A stretch of DNA of 64,000 nucleotides from Planotetraspora silvatica (GTDB lineage: Bacteria > Actinomycetota > Actinomycetes > Streptosporangiales > Streptosporangiaceae): the NCBI RefSeq assembly GCF_016863315.1, contig NZ_BOOQ01000015.1:62001-126000 (forward strand). Direction: 5' to 3'. The first letter of the stretch is position 1, and every line of letters begins with the position of its first letter. Below the pieces are notes generated by a model. That model saw only the letters and a list, made by a program, of their open reading frames with translations. It had not been told where the DNA came from and made no database searches. Shown here piece by piece: positions 40,050 through 50,687 of this stretch. A program made the position numbers and the translations under genes.

Positions 40050-40778
40050 ATGACCGTCGTGGACATCGAGGCCGGTCTTGAACGGCAGCGGGTGACGCTC
40101 GACCTACAGAGCATCGTGGCGTCCGCCGCCGAGTTCCTTGAGGACGCACCCGCCCGGGAGATCATCCGCTGGGCGGCGGCCACGTTCGGCGACCGTCTCT
40201 GTCTCACGTCCTCGATGAGCGACGCGCTGCTGATCGACCTGGTCAGCCGCGTCAAGCCCGGCGTGGACGTGTTGTTCATCGACACTGGCTACCACTTCGC
40301 CGAGACCATCGGCACGCGCGACGCCGTGCAGCAGGTCTACGACGTCAACGTGATCAACATTCAGCCTTCGCGGACCGTGGCCGAGCAGGATCGCGACCTC
40401 GGGCCCCGGTTGTTCGGGCGCAACCCGGATCTGTGCTGCTACCTGCGCAAGGTGGAGCCGCTCAACCGGGCGCTCGAGCCGTACCTGGCCTGGATCTCGG
40501 GCATCCGCCGCGACGAGTCCCCCACCCGGGCGGACACCAAGGTCGTCGAGTGGGACGCCAAGCGGCAGATGGTCAAGATCAACCCGATCGCGCGGTGGAC
40601 GCAGGACGAGGTGGACAACTACATCTCGGACAACGGCGTGCTGATCAACCCGCTTCACTACGACAACTACCCCTCGATCGGCTGCGGCCCGTGCACCCGG
40701 CAGGTCGCGCCCGGCGAGGACCCGAGGAGCGGCCGCTGGTCGGGCCTCGGCAAGATCGAGTGCGGCATCCACCTCTGA
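40050..40778 (+). CDS. cysH: Adenylylsulfate (APS) reductase, CysH family, 242 aa
   Basis: The protein has the CysH fold with SSMSDALLIDLVSRVKPGV and the PAPS-reductase core. The two cysteine pairs DLCC and GCGPC bind a [4Fe-4S] cluster, which marks enzymes that use APS rather than PAPS. The C-terminal ECGIHL holds the catalytic Cys. It makes sulfite for SirA. GAGGAG lies 5 bases before ATG 40050. Repeat cluster 2 begins 7 bases after its stop. Confidence 0.94.
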   Translation: MTVVDIEAGLERQRVTLDLQSIVASAAEFLEDAPAREIIRWAAATFGDRLCLTSSMSDALLIDLVSRVKPGVDVLFIDTGYHFAETIGTRDAVQQVYDVNVINIQPSRTVAEQDRDLGPRLFGRNPDLCCYLRKVEPLNRALEPYLAWISGIRRDESPTRADTKVVEWDAKRQMVKINPIARWTQDEVDNYISDNGVLINPLHYDNYPSIGCGPCTRQVAPGEDPRSGRWSGLGKIECGIHL

Positions 40779-40784
40779 CCCGGG

Positions 40785-40903
40785 CGTGATCATGCACAGG
40801 TTCGGGGAAACGGCGGCCGACCTGCTCCTTCACCGACCGTGATCATGCACGAATTCGTGAAAACACCCGACGACCAGGCGGAACTCCTTTCGTGATCATG
40901 CAC
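40785..40903 (+). repeat. Repeat cluster 2: three forward copies of CGTGATCATGCAC
   Basis: Cores at 40785-40797, 40838-40850 and 40891-40903 are exactly 53 bases apart. The first unit has the full form with CAGGTTCGG and GACCTG. The third core contains the start of the chelatase gene. The cluster lies between two genes of one operon. Confidence 0.9.
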
Positions 40904-41650
40904 AGCCGTCCAGCCGACCGAGCACCGCTGATCGCGGTGGCGCACGGGTCCCGCGACCCGCGCGCCGCCGTGACGGTGGAGGCGCTCCTGCATGCCGTAC
41001 GGCAGCGGGAGCCCGGTCTCGAGGTCAGGACGGCGTATCTGGATCACGCCCCGCCGACGCTGACCGCGGCGCTGTCGGGTCTGGACGAGGCCGTCGTCCT
41101 CCCCCTGCTTCTCACCGCGGCCTACCACAGCCGCGTGGACATCCCTGCGGCGCTCCGCGAGGCGTCCGCCCGCCGGCCGAGGCTCCAGGTCGCGTGCGGG
41201 GATACCCTCGGACCCCATCCGCTCCTCATCGGGGCGCTCGAGCGCCGGCTTGCCGAGGCCGGAGTGACGCCGGGCGACCCCGGCACCGCCGTGGTCCTCG
41301 TGTCCGCCGGTTCCAGCGACCCCCGGGCCAACCTCGTGATCACGCGGATGGCCCGCGAGTGGGCGCGGGCACGTCCGTGGTGGGCGGTCACCGCGGCCTT
41401 CGCCTCCGCCGCCGCCCCCTCCCCCGAGCAGGAGGTCGCACGGCTCAGGCGGGCCGGGGCGCCCAGGATCGTGGTGGCCCCCTACCTGCTGGCGCCGGGC
41501 CACTTCGCCGACAAGGTCGAGCGGGACACCATGCGTGCCGGAGCCGATGTAGTGGCCGGCGTCCTCGGGCCCGCGCCCGAACTCGTCACCATCGTCCTCG
41601 AAAGGTACGGCCAGGCCGTACGGGGCCTGAAGGCCGTCGCGACGGCCTGA
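40892..41650 (+). CDS. sirB: Sirohydrochlorin ferrochelatase-like (CbiX/SirB) protein, 252 aa
   Basis: Two CbiX halves are visible: IAVAHGSRDPRAAVTVEALL with the metal-site His at residue 18, and LVSAGSSDPRANLVIT; the first half also has LPLLLTAAYHSRVDIP. It would insert iron into sirohydrochlorin to make siroheme for SirA, which fits the operon. Both possible starts, GTG 40892 and ATG 40898, lie inside a copy of the CGTGATCATGCAC repeat, and the ribosome site is weak (GGCGGAAC). The repeat therefore seems to have replaced the native start region. Confidence 0.9.
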   Translation: MIMHSRPADRAPLIAVAHGSRDPRAAVTVEALLHAVRQREPGLEVRTAYLDHAPPTLTAALSGLDEAVVLPLLLTAAYHSRVDIPAALREASARRPRLQVACGDTLGPHPLLIGALERRLAEAGVTPGDPGTAVVLVSAGSSDPRANLVITRMAREWARARPWWAVTAAFASAAAPSPEQEVARLRRAGAPRIVVAPYLLAPGHFADKVERDTMRAGADVVAGVLGPAPELVTIVLERYGQAVRGLKAVATA

Positions 41651-41684
41651 AAAGGGCTAGGAGACGGCCTGAAAGGGTCTAGGA
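41641..41684. repeat. 22-bp tandem duplication across two stop codons
   Basis: GACGGCCTGAAAAGGGCTAG and two more bases (41641-41662) are repeated directly at 41663-41684 with two changes. The first copy holds the chelatase stop (TGA 41648-41650), the second the DUF1707 gene stop on the other strand (41679-41681). A recent slip duplication is likely. Confidence 0.8.
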
Positions 41685-42554
41685 GGAGGGGTCGTCGCCA
41701 CGGCGGAGGTCACGCCAGGCGTCACGATCCTCACGGCGGGACTCCCGCCGGGCCTCACGATCGTCGCGCATGAACTGCCGGCGGAACTCCTGCTCCCCCT
41801 GCCTGGCCTCACGCTGCATATGCCGGAACTCCCTGGTGGCGTCCCGGTGGGCCTGCATAATCTCGCGGTGGGCCTGACGGCCGCCGTCGATCGTCTGGCG
41901 CAGGTCCGCGCGGAGCTGCTGGCGAACCTCCTTGCGGCGGTCCCACCACCACTCACTCCAGGCGAACCATCCCCGCTTGATCGGATCGGCCAGGGAATCG
42001 CCGATGATCTTCACGTCGCCCATGAGGACGAAGGCCTTGACCCTGACGACGGGGGCGTTCTGGCCCGCCGGAGCCTCGGCCACCTGGACCTTCTTGTCGC
42101 CCATGATGGTCACGCCGGACAGCTCGACATCGACGCCGTCCGGGACGATGATCTTCACGTCGCCCATGACGCAGGTGGCCGTGATCTCCACCTCACGTGT
42201 GCGCACCTCGGCCTGGCGGAGGTCGAGCGTCACGTCGCCCATGACGCTGACGGCGGCGATCTCCTGGTCGATGCGCCAGGTGCCGGTGCGCTTGGCGTCG
42301 CCCATGACCGCGACGACCCAGGTCTTCACCTTGCCCGGCGTCTTCATCGGCTGAGGCCGGGGTGCCGGGGCGCCGCCGGGAAGGTCGGCGGTGATCTGTG
42401 CCAGCTCCGCGTGCGTCCGGGCCAGGTAGGCGGCCTCCGTCCGCTCGGTCAACTCGGCGAGGGTCAGCCGTCCCTCGACGGAGGCCTCACGGAGTCTCTC
42501 GACCGCCTGCTCCCGTTCCGTGTCGGAAGCGCGCATCTCTCCTAGATCGCTCAC
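41679..42554 (-). CDS. DUF1707 protein with LiaF-like beta domain and charged tail, 291 aa
   Basis: The first 60 residues are DUF1707 (MRASDTEREQAVERLREA). A beta-helical LiaF/YvqF-like domain follows with the repeated element VMGDxK/xD: VAVMGDAKRTG, VSVMGDVTLDL, TCVMGDVKIIV, VTIMGDKKVQV, VLMGDVKIIG. The last 90 residues are an Arg/Asp/Glu-rich helix, a likely coiled coil. Such proteins are thought to sense the cell envelope in actinomycetes. GTG 42554 is taken; ATG 42536 is possible. It converges with sirB and diverges from the aidB-like gene. Confidence 0.85.
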   Translation of the reverse strand: MSDLGEMRASDTEREQAVERLREASVEGRLTLAELTERTEAAYLARTHAELAQITADLPGGAPAPRPQPMKTPGKVKTWVVAVMGDAKRTGTWRIDQEIAAVSVMGDVTLDLRQAEVRTREVEITATCVMGDVKIIVPDGVDVELSGVTIMGDKKVQVAEAPAGQNAPVVRVKAFVLMGDVKIIGDSLADPIKRGWFAWSEWWWDRRKEVRQQLRADLRQTIDGGRQAHREIMQAHRDATREFRHMQREARQGEQEFRRQFMRDDREARRESRREDRDAWRDLRRGDDPSS

Positions 42555-42785
42555 GCCTCCACGCTATCCCGCACGACGCGATCGACCTATCCTCCCTGGG
42601 AAGGAATCACCTCTCCCAGAGGACGAACTTCAGGCACTCTCCGGGCGTTCTCCGGATCCGGCGACGCCGACGGCTCTCTGGACGGCCGCCCCGTGTGATT
42701 GTGGAGTTATCCCCCTCGACCCCCGTATTTCATCATCCACTTGAAATGTTGAGATGGTTGATGACGACCCGGACAGGAGGCCCAA

Positions 42786-44390
42786 GTGACCCACGACGTG
42801 ATCAACCAGGCACCACCGCTGATCGGGCACGACGTGTCAAGCGACCGCGCGCTGCTCGACGGGCTGGACCGGGAGGGCGCGGACTGGGCGATCGGGGAGC
42901 TCCGCCAGATCGGCCTGCTGGCCGGCTCCGCGAAGGCACAGGAGTGGGCGCGGCTGGCCAACGACAACCCGCCGGTGTTGCGGACGCATGACCGGTACGG
43001 CCACCGCATCGACGAGGTGGAGTTCCATCCCGCGTGGCACGACCTGATGGCCGTCGCGGTCGAGAACGGCATGCACGCCTCGCCCTGGACCTCCGCCAGG
43101 CCGGGCGCCCACGTGGCCAGGGCGGCGAAGTTCTTCACCTGGTCGCAGGTCGAGGCGGGGCACGGCTGCCCGATCTCCATGACGTACGCCGCCGTCGCCG
43201 CGCTCCGGCACTCCCCCGACCTCAGAGCCGAGTGGGAGCCCCAGCTTGCCTCGCGGACCTACGACTTCGGGCTCAGGCCCGCGCACGACAAACGCGGCGT
43301 GCTGGCCGGCATGGCCATGACCGAGAAGCAGGGCGGCTCCGACGTCCGCGCGAACACCACCAGGGCCGAACGGCTGGGCGACGGCACGTTCGCCCTGACC
43401 GGCCACAAGTGGTTCAACTCCGCCCCGATGTGCGACGTCTTCCTCGTCCTGGCCCAGGCCCCCGGCGGCTTGTCGTGCTTCCTGCTGCCCCGGGTGCTCC
43501 CGGACGGGTCCCGCAACGCGATGCGCCTGTTGCGGCTGAAGGACAAGCTGGGCAACAGGTCGAACGCCTCAGCCGAGGTGGAGTACGACGGCGCGGTCGC
43601 CCACCTCGTGGGCGAGGAAGGCCGGGGCATCCGCACGATCATCGAGATGGTCAACATGACCCGACTCGACTGCGTGATCGGCTCGGCGGCCGGCATGCGG
43701 TACGGCCTGACCCAGGCGATCCATCACACCACTCACCGAAAGGCCTTCGGCAAGGCGCTCATCGACCAGCCGCTGATGCGCAACGTGCTCGCGGACCTGG
43801 CCCTGGAGTCCGAGGCGGCCACCACGCTGATGATGCGCCTGGCCGGGGCCACCGATCGCGCGGTGCGCGGCGACGCCGCCGAGGGGCTGTTCCGCCGTAC
43901 GGCTCTGGCCGCGTCGAAGTACTGGATCTGCAAGCGGGCTCCCGTCCACGCCGCCGAGGCGCTCGAGTGCCTGGGCGGCAACGGGTACGTCGAGGAGTCG
44001 CAGATGCCGCGGTTGTTCCGCGACTCGCCGCTGAACGGCATCTGGGAGGGCTCGGGCAACGTAGCCGCGCTCGATCTCGTGCGGGCGCTCGCCAAGGAGC
44101 CCGAGGGGCTGGAGGCGTTCTTCGCCGAGGTCGCGCTGGCCGGCGACCGCCGGGTGGGCGACGCCGCCGAGCGGGCCCGCAAGACGCTCGCGTCGGCCGG
44201 GGAGGGCGACGCCCGGCGCCTCGCCGAGGAGCTCACCCTGGTGCTCCAGGCGTCCCTGCTCGTGCGGCACGCGCCCGCGGCGGTGGCGGACGCGTTCTGC
44301 GCCTCCCGCCTGGCGGGTGAGTGGGGGCGGGCCTTCGGCACACTTCCGACGGGCCTCGACCTCGAGGCGATCGTCGAACAGGCATCCTGA
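42786..44390 (+). CDS. aidB: Acyl-CoA dehydrogenase of the AidB type, 534 aa
   Basis: This is longer than ordinary acyl-CoA dehydrogenases and has the AidB layout: an extra N-terminal segment, AMTEKQGGSDVRANTT, KWFNSAPMCDVFLVLAQ, and ECLGGNGYVEE followed by IWEGSGNVAALDLVRAL. AidB binds FAD and DNA and is part of the alkylation response in E. coli; its actinobacterial role is less clear. Start GTG 42786 follows GGAGG by 5 bases. The 230 bases upstream are a divergent promoter region with no other feature I can name. Confidence 0.88.
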   Translation: MTHDVINQAPPLIGHDVSSDRALLDGLDREGADWAIGELRQIGLLAGSAKAQEWARLANDNPPVLRTHDRYGHRIDEVEFHPAWHDLMAVAVENGMHASPWTSARPGAHVARAAKFFTWSQVEAGHGCPISMTYAAVAALRHSPDLRAEWEPQLASRTYDFGLRPAHDKRGVLAGMAMTEKQGGSDVRANTTRAERLGDGTFALTGHKWFNSAPMCDVFLVLAQAPGGLSCFLLPRVLPDGSRNAMRLLRLKDKLGNRSNASAEVEYDGAVAHLVGEEGRGIRTIIEMVNMTRLDCVIGSAAGMRYGLTQAIHHTTHRKAFGKALIDQPLMRNVLADLALESEAATTLMMRLAGATDRAVRGDAAEGLFRRTALAASKYWICKRAPVHAAEALECLGGNGYVEESQMPRLFRDSPLNGIWEGSGNVAALDLVRALAKEPEGLEAFFAEVALAGDRRVGDAAERARKTLASAGEGDARRLAEELTLVLQASLLVRHAPAAVADAFCASRLAGEWGRAFGTLPTGLDLEAIVEQAS

Positions 44391-44402
44391 ACGGCATTTC
44401 GC

Positions 44403-44831
44403 CGTGATCATGCACACTTTCGTGGATCGGCCCCTTGACCTGCGGCTTCGCCGTACGTGATCATGCGCAAATTCGCGATCACGCGGGATGAACAGGCGTT
44501 TCGCCGTACATGATCATGCAATGGGCGGGACGCGTGATCGGGTGTCGCATGGGCATGAACCGGCTCCGCATGATCACGTACGGCGAAGCCGCAGGTCCGT
44601 ATGGCATTGCGCGAATGTGTGCATGATCACGAGCCATATCGCCGCAGGTCACAGGCCACATTCACGAGGATGTGCATGATCACGACTCGGGAATGGCCAG
44701 GTCGGTCGGCCTGTCGCCGAACCTGTGCATGATCACGCCCCGGGTTTTGGCTGCTCAGACAACACATCTACGAATCTGTGCATGATCACGGCCGAGAGGG
44801 GGGTGGTTGGGTGAGCCTGAGCATGATCACT
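44403..44831. repeat. Repeat cluster 3: nine copies of the CGTGATCATGCAC core, three facing six
   Basis: Forward cores start at 44403, 44456 and 44509; inverted cores at 44566, 44619, 44672, 44725, 44778 and 44819. All steps are 53 bases except the centre (57) and the last (41). The 31-base segment 44438-44468 has an exact inverted copy at 44566-44596, so the cluster can form a long hairpin. It holds no gene; it fills the gap between the aidB-like gene and osmC. Confidence 0.92.
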
Positions 44832-44891
44832 GCCTGGGGAGGCTCTAAGCTCGCTCATGGATGTGACTTAACCGATGAAGGGACAATCGCC

Positions 44892-45320
44892 ATGGCGACC
44901 ACTCGTACCGCGACCACGCAGTGGAAGGGCGCTCTCCTCGACGGCTCGGGCGTCGTCTCGCTGGACACCTCCGGCGTCGGCACCTTCGACGTCACCTGGG
45001 CTTCGCGGGCCGAGACGGCCAACGGCAAGACCAGCCCCGAAGAGCTGATCGCGGCCGCCCACTCCTCCTGCTTCTCGATGGCCCTGTCCCACGCCCTCGC
45101 CGGCGCGGGCACCCCGCCGCAGTCGCTGGAGACCAAGGCGGACGTCACCTTCCAGCCGGGTGAGGGCATCACCGGCATCGTCCTGTCGGTCCGCGGCCAG
45201 GTCCCCGGCCTGTCCGCCGAGGACTTCCAGCAGGCCGCCGAGACGGCCAAGGCCAACTGCCCGGTGAGCAAGGCCCTCGCCGGCACGACGATCACGCTGA
45301 ACGCCGAACTCGTCGGCTGA
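44892..45320 (+). CDS. osmC: OsmC family peroxiredoxin, 142 aa
   Basis: The family cysteines are present: SSCFSMALSHAL (about residue 57) and ANCPVSKAL (about residue 122). OsmC reduces organic hydroperoxides. The N-terminal RTATTQWKG and TSPEELIAAAHSSC fit well. ATG 44892 follows AAGGGA; upstream is repeat cluster 3. A strong hairpin follows the gene. Confidence 0.95.
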   Translation: MATTRTATTQWKGALLDGSGVVSLDTSGVGTFDVTWASRAETANGKTSPEELIAAAHSSCFSMALSHALAGAGTPPQSLETKADVTFQPGEGITGIVLSVRGQVPGLSAEDFQQAAETAKANCPVSKALAGTTITLNAELVG

Positions 45321-45340
45321 ACATGCCCTGATGGCCGGGC

Positions 45341-45375
45341 AGAGCCCCCGCCGGACGCGATCCGGTGGGGGCTCT
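45341..45375 (+). terminator. Terminator after osmC
   Basis: AGAGCCCCC-G-CCGGA (45341-45355) pairs with TCCGG-T-GGGGGCTCT (45361-45375): 14 bp with one G-T, loop of 5. There is no T-run, typical for actinomycetes. Confidence 0.85.
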
Positions 45376-45563
45376 CGCATATCCCCAGACGGACGACACA
45401 CCCGAACGACGTTCCAACGGCCGTTTCCCGGAAACCTTTTCCGGTGACGATCTACCGAAGACGTCCCCGGCGATGTGCCTGGTGAGGTTTCCTGACGGGG
45501 TTCCTGACCACCTCGAGCCTCTCCAGGTGCGCGATCGACCGCGGGAGTGGAGAATGAGGTTAC

Positions 45564-47687
<2,124 letters not shown>

Positions 47688-47696
47688 CGCCCGGCG

Positions 47697-48560
47697 ATGA
47701 GTGCGCGGGAGAGGGCGCGGCACTGGCGGCACCCCGGCCTGCCGGGCGTCGACCTGCTCGACGCCCGCTACGTGAGCAAGACCTTCGCCCGGCACACGCA
47801 CGAGTCGTTCGTCATCGCCGCGATCACCTCGGGCGTCGAGGAGTTCCACCATCGCGACTCGATCGAGCGCGCGGGGCCGGGCCACCTCGCGCTGGTCAAT
47901 CCCGACACGGTGCACACGGGCCAGGCGGGCGTGCCCGAGGGCTGGACCTACAGCGTGATCTACCCGTCGGCGGCCGTCGTGGGCGAGATCGCCGCGGAGA
48001 CGACCTCGATCCGCGGGAATCCCGGTTTCGCCGTCGCCGTGGCCCACGACCCGCAGGCCGTCCGCCTGATCACCCAGGTGCTCCGGGCCGCGGACGGCCG
48101 GAACGCGCTCGCCGCCGACACGATGCTCCGCCTGGTGGTGGCCCGGCTGCTGCGCTCCAGCGGGACGGCGCTGCCCGCACGCTCTCCGCGTCCGGCGCCC
48201 CCGCGCGACGTGTCGCGGGCCCGGGAGATCCTCGAGTCCCGGATGGCCGAGCCTCCGTCCCTGCGGGAACTCGCGGCCCAACTCGGCATCGGCCCGTTCG
48301 CGTTGTTGCGGGCCTTCCGCGACGCGTACGGCATGCCGCCCCACGTGTGGCTCACCGACGCGAGAGTGCGGCGTGCCCGGCACCTCCTCGACACCGGGAT
48401 CGCGCCGGCGGACGTCGCCGCGGCCGTGGGCTTCACGGATCAGCCGCACCTGAACCGGCACTTCACCCGGATCGTCGGCGTGCCGCCCGGCGCCTACAGC
48501 CGAGAGCGCAAGAACGTACAAGACTCGCGAAAGGGGCCGCGCCTAGCCTCGGCCGAGTGA
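47697..48560 (+). CDS. AraC family regulator, 287 aa
   Basis: The N-terminal cupin sensory domain (about 1-160) contains HTHESFVIAAITSG. The C-terminal AraC HTH pair (about 185-280) has LRELAAQLGIGPFALLRAF and AAVGFTDQPHLNRHFTRI. Its stop overlaps the azlC start (GTGA), so it is co-transcribed with azlCD and probably controls it. Confidence 0.95.
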   Translation: MSARERARHWRHPGLPGVDLLDARYVSKTFARHTHESFVIAAITSGVEEFHHRDSIERAGPGHLALVNPDTVHTGQAGVPEGWTYSVIYPSAAVVGEIAAETTSIRGNPGFAVAVAHDPQAVRLITQVLRAADGRNALAADTMLRLVVARLLRSSGTALPARSPRPAPPRDVSRAREILESRMAEPPSLRELAAQLGIGPFALLRAFRDAYGMPPHVWLTDARVRRARHLLDTGIAPADVAAAVGFTDQPHLNRHFTRIVGVPPGAYSRERKNVQDSRKGPRLASAE

Positions 48561-49303
48561 CCGCATCATCCACGCAGACCGGCCCTCCACCCCCCAAACC
48601 GCGAGCCGCGGTCGTCCGGGACGCCCTCGGCGTCGGGATCACCGTCGGCCTGTCCGGCTTCGTCTTCGGCGTCACCTCGTCGGGAGCCGGCCTGAGCGTG
48701 GCGCAGACCTGCGCCCTTTCTCTCCTGGTGTTCACCGGGGCGTCGCAGTTCGCCCTCGTCGGGGCCATCGGCGCGGGCGGCGCCCCGTTCGCCGCGGCGG
48801 CGGGCGCCCTCTTCCTCGGGGCGCGCAACGCCTTCTACGGGCTGCGGTTGTCGCAGTTGCTCGCCCTGCCCGCCGCCGTCCGCCCGCTGGCGGCCCAGTG
48901 GGTGATCGACGAGACCTCGGCCGTGGCCCTCGCCCAGCCGGACCGGGCCGCCGCCCGCCTGGGTTTCACGGTCACCGGTGTGAGCCTCTACCTCGGATGG
49001 AACATCACGACGTTGCTGGGCGCGCTGGGTGCGTCGGCGCTCGGCGATCCGTCGGCATGGGGACTGGACGCGGCAGGTCCTGCGGTCTTCCTGGCACTTC
49101 TCGTGTCGATGGTGCGGGGCGGGGACTCGCGCGGGTCGTGGCGACGGATCCGCGAGCGTCCAGAGCCCGTGACGGCCTTCGTCGCCGCCGTCCTCGCGCT
49201 GGCGAGCCTGCCGTTCCTGCCTGCCGGAGTGCCCATCCTGGTGGCGGCGCTCGCGGCGCCCGCCGTCCTCGTCGTGAACCGCCGCCGGAGGGACCTGTCA
49301 TGA
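48557..49303 (+). CDS. azlC: AzlC family branched-chain amino acid exporter subunit, 248 aa
   Basis: A membrane protein with about eight helices and the AzlC pattern: GVGITVGLSGFVFGV, LVFTGASQFALVGAIGAGG and GARNAFYGLRLSQLL. It forms the large subunit of AzlCD exporters for branched-chain amino acids and analogues. Start GTG 48557 overlaps the araC stop. Its stop overlaps azlD (ATGA). Confidence 0.95.
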   Translation: MTASSTQTGPPPPKPRAAVVRDALGVGITVGLSGFVFGVTSSGAGLSVAQTCALSLLVFTGASQFALVGAIGAGGAPFAAAAGALFLGARNAFYGLRLSQLLALPAAVRPLAAQWVIDETSAVALAQPDRAAARLGFTVTGVSLYLGWNITTLLGALGASALGDPSAWGLDAAGPAVFLALLVSMVRGGDSRGSWRRIRERPEPVTAFVAAVLALASLPFLPAGVPILVAALAAPAVLVVNRRRRDLS

Positions 49304-49605
49304 TCTGGGCCGCCATCGCCCTCGTCGCCGCGGGCTGCTACGCCGTGAAACTCCTCGGGCTGTCCGTGCCCGCAGCCGTCCTGGAACGGCCGATGGTGCG
49401 CCGGCTCGCGGCCCTCGTGCCCATCGCGACGCTCGCCGGCCTCATCGCCCTGCAGACGTTCGGTGAGGGACGCACGCTGGTCGTGGACGCCCGCGCGGCC
49501 GGGCTCGCCGCCGCGGCGGCGGCTCTGCTCCTGCGGGCGCCGTTCCTCGTGGTCGTGGCGGCCGCCGTGCTCGTCACCGCCGCCGTCAGGGCCCTCACGG
49601 GCTGA
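49300..49605 (+). CDS. azlD: AzlD family exporter small subunit, 101 aa
   Basis: A short hydrophobic protein with about four helices, begins MIWAAIALVAAGCYAVKLLG and has LVPIATLAGLIALQT, as in AzlD. ATGA overlap with azlC. It ends 5 bases from the convergent ligC stop. Confidence 0.93.
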   Translation: MIWAAIALVAAGCYAVKLLGLSVPAAVLERPMVRRLAALVPIATLAGLIALQTFGEGRTLVVDARAAGLAAAAAALLLRAPFLVVVAAAVLVTAAVRALTG

Positions 49606-49610
49606 CGCGG

Positions 49611-50687
49611 CTATCGGGCCAGGATCTCGCCGAGGTCGTACCGGACCGGCCTGTCCAGCTGGTCATAGGTGCAGGAGGACGGGGTGCGGTCCGGGCGCCA
49701 GCGGCGGAACTGGGCCGTGTGCCGGAACCGGTCCCCCTCCATGTGGTCGTAGGCCACCTCGATCACCAGGTCGGGCCGCAGCGGGATGAACGACAGGTCC
49801 TTCTTCGCGTTCCACCGCGAGACGGCCCCCGGCAGGCGCTGGCCCTCGGAGCCGCCCTGCGCGAACTCGGCCCACGCCCCCCAGGGATGTTCGCTCAGAT
49901 CGTCCAGCCGGTACGGCGCCAGCTCCGCCACGAGCTCCTCCCGCCGCTTCATGGGGAACGACGCCGCCACGCCCACATGGTGCAGGCGCCCGTCAGGCGA
50001 ATACAGCCCCAGCAGCAGGGAGCCGACGATCGGGCCGGACTTGTGCTCCCGGTAGCCGGCGACGACGCAGTCGGCCGTGCGCTCGTGCTTCACCTTGAAC
50101 ATGACCCGCTTGTCCGGCGAGTACGGCAGGTCTCCCGGCTTGACCACGATGCCGTCGAGCCCGGCGCCCTCGAACATGTCGAACCACTCGCCGGCCACCC
50201 GGTCGTCCTGCGTGACGGGCGTGAGCCGCACCGAGTCGCCGGCCTTGGCGAGGGCTTCCTCGAGCCGGGCTCTGCGCACCGAGAACGGCTCGTCCATCAG
50301 GCTCTCGGACCCGAGGGCGAGCAGGTCGAAGGCCACGAACGACGCGGGCGTCTGCTCCGACAGCAGCTTCACCCGCGAGGCCGCCGGATGGATGCGCTGC
50401 TGGAGGGTGTCGAAGTCGAGCGACTCGCCGCGGACGATGATGATCTCGCCGTCCACGACGCACCGCGGCGGCAGCTCGTTCTTCACCGCCTCCACCAGCT
50501 CGGGGAAGTAGCGCGTGAACGGCCGCTCGTTGCGGCTGCCCAGATAGACCTCGTCGCCGTCGCGGAAGACGATGCAGCGGAAGCCGTCCCACTTCGGCTC
50601 GTAGTAGAGCGAGCCGTCCTGGGGCGGCATGCCTTTGACCGCCTTCGCGAGCATCGGCGAGACCGGTGGTTCAACCGGCAGGGCCAT
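49611..50687 (-). CDS. ligC: ATP-dependent DNA ligase, LigC type, 358 aa
   Basis: Motif I is EPKWDG (K32 is the AMP-binding lysine), followed by DGEIII (motif III), SFVAFDLLA, EGAGLDGIVVK (motif IV) and MFKVKHERTADCVV (motif V). An OB domain completes the protein. Small ligases of this kind (LigC) work in base excision or end-joining repair in mycobacteria. It starts at ATG 50687 and overlaps by 17 bases the upstream RibD-like gene. A Prim-Pol gene lies 4 kb to the right. Confidence 0.92.
   Translation of the reverse strand: MALPVEPPVSPMLAKAVKGMPPQDGSLYYEPKWDGFRCIVFRDGDEVYLGSRNERPFTRYFPELVEAVKNELPPRCVVDGEIIIVRGESLDFDTLQQRIHPAASRVKLLSEQTPASFVAFDLLALGSESLMDEPFSVRRARLEEALAKAGDSVRLTPVTQDDRVAGEWFDMFEGAGLDGIVVKPGDLPYSPDKRVMFKVKHERTADCVVAGYREHKSGPIVGSLLLGLYSPDGRLHHVGVAASFPMKRREELVAELAPYRLDDLSEHPWGAWAEFAQGGSEGQRLPGAVSRWNAKKDLSFIPLRPDLVIEVAYDHMEGDRFRHTAQFRRWRPDRTPSSCTYDQLDRPVRYDLGEILAR

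Noticed and set aside
44778-44891. An N-terminal extension of OsmC starting inside the repeat cluster
   Set aside because: It would translate repeat DNA (MHDHG...) and the family start MATTRTATTQ at 44892 has its own ribosome site.
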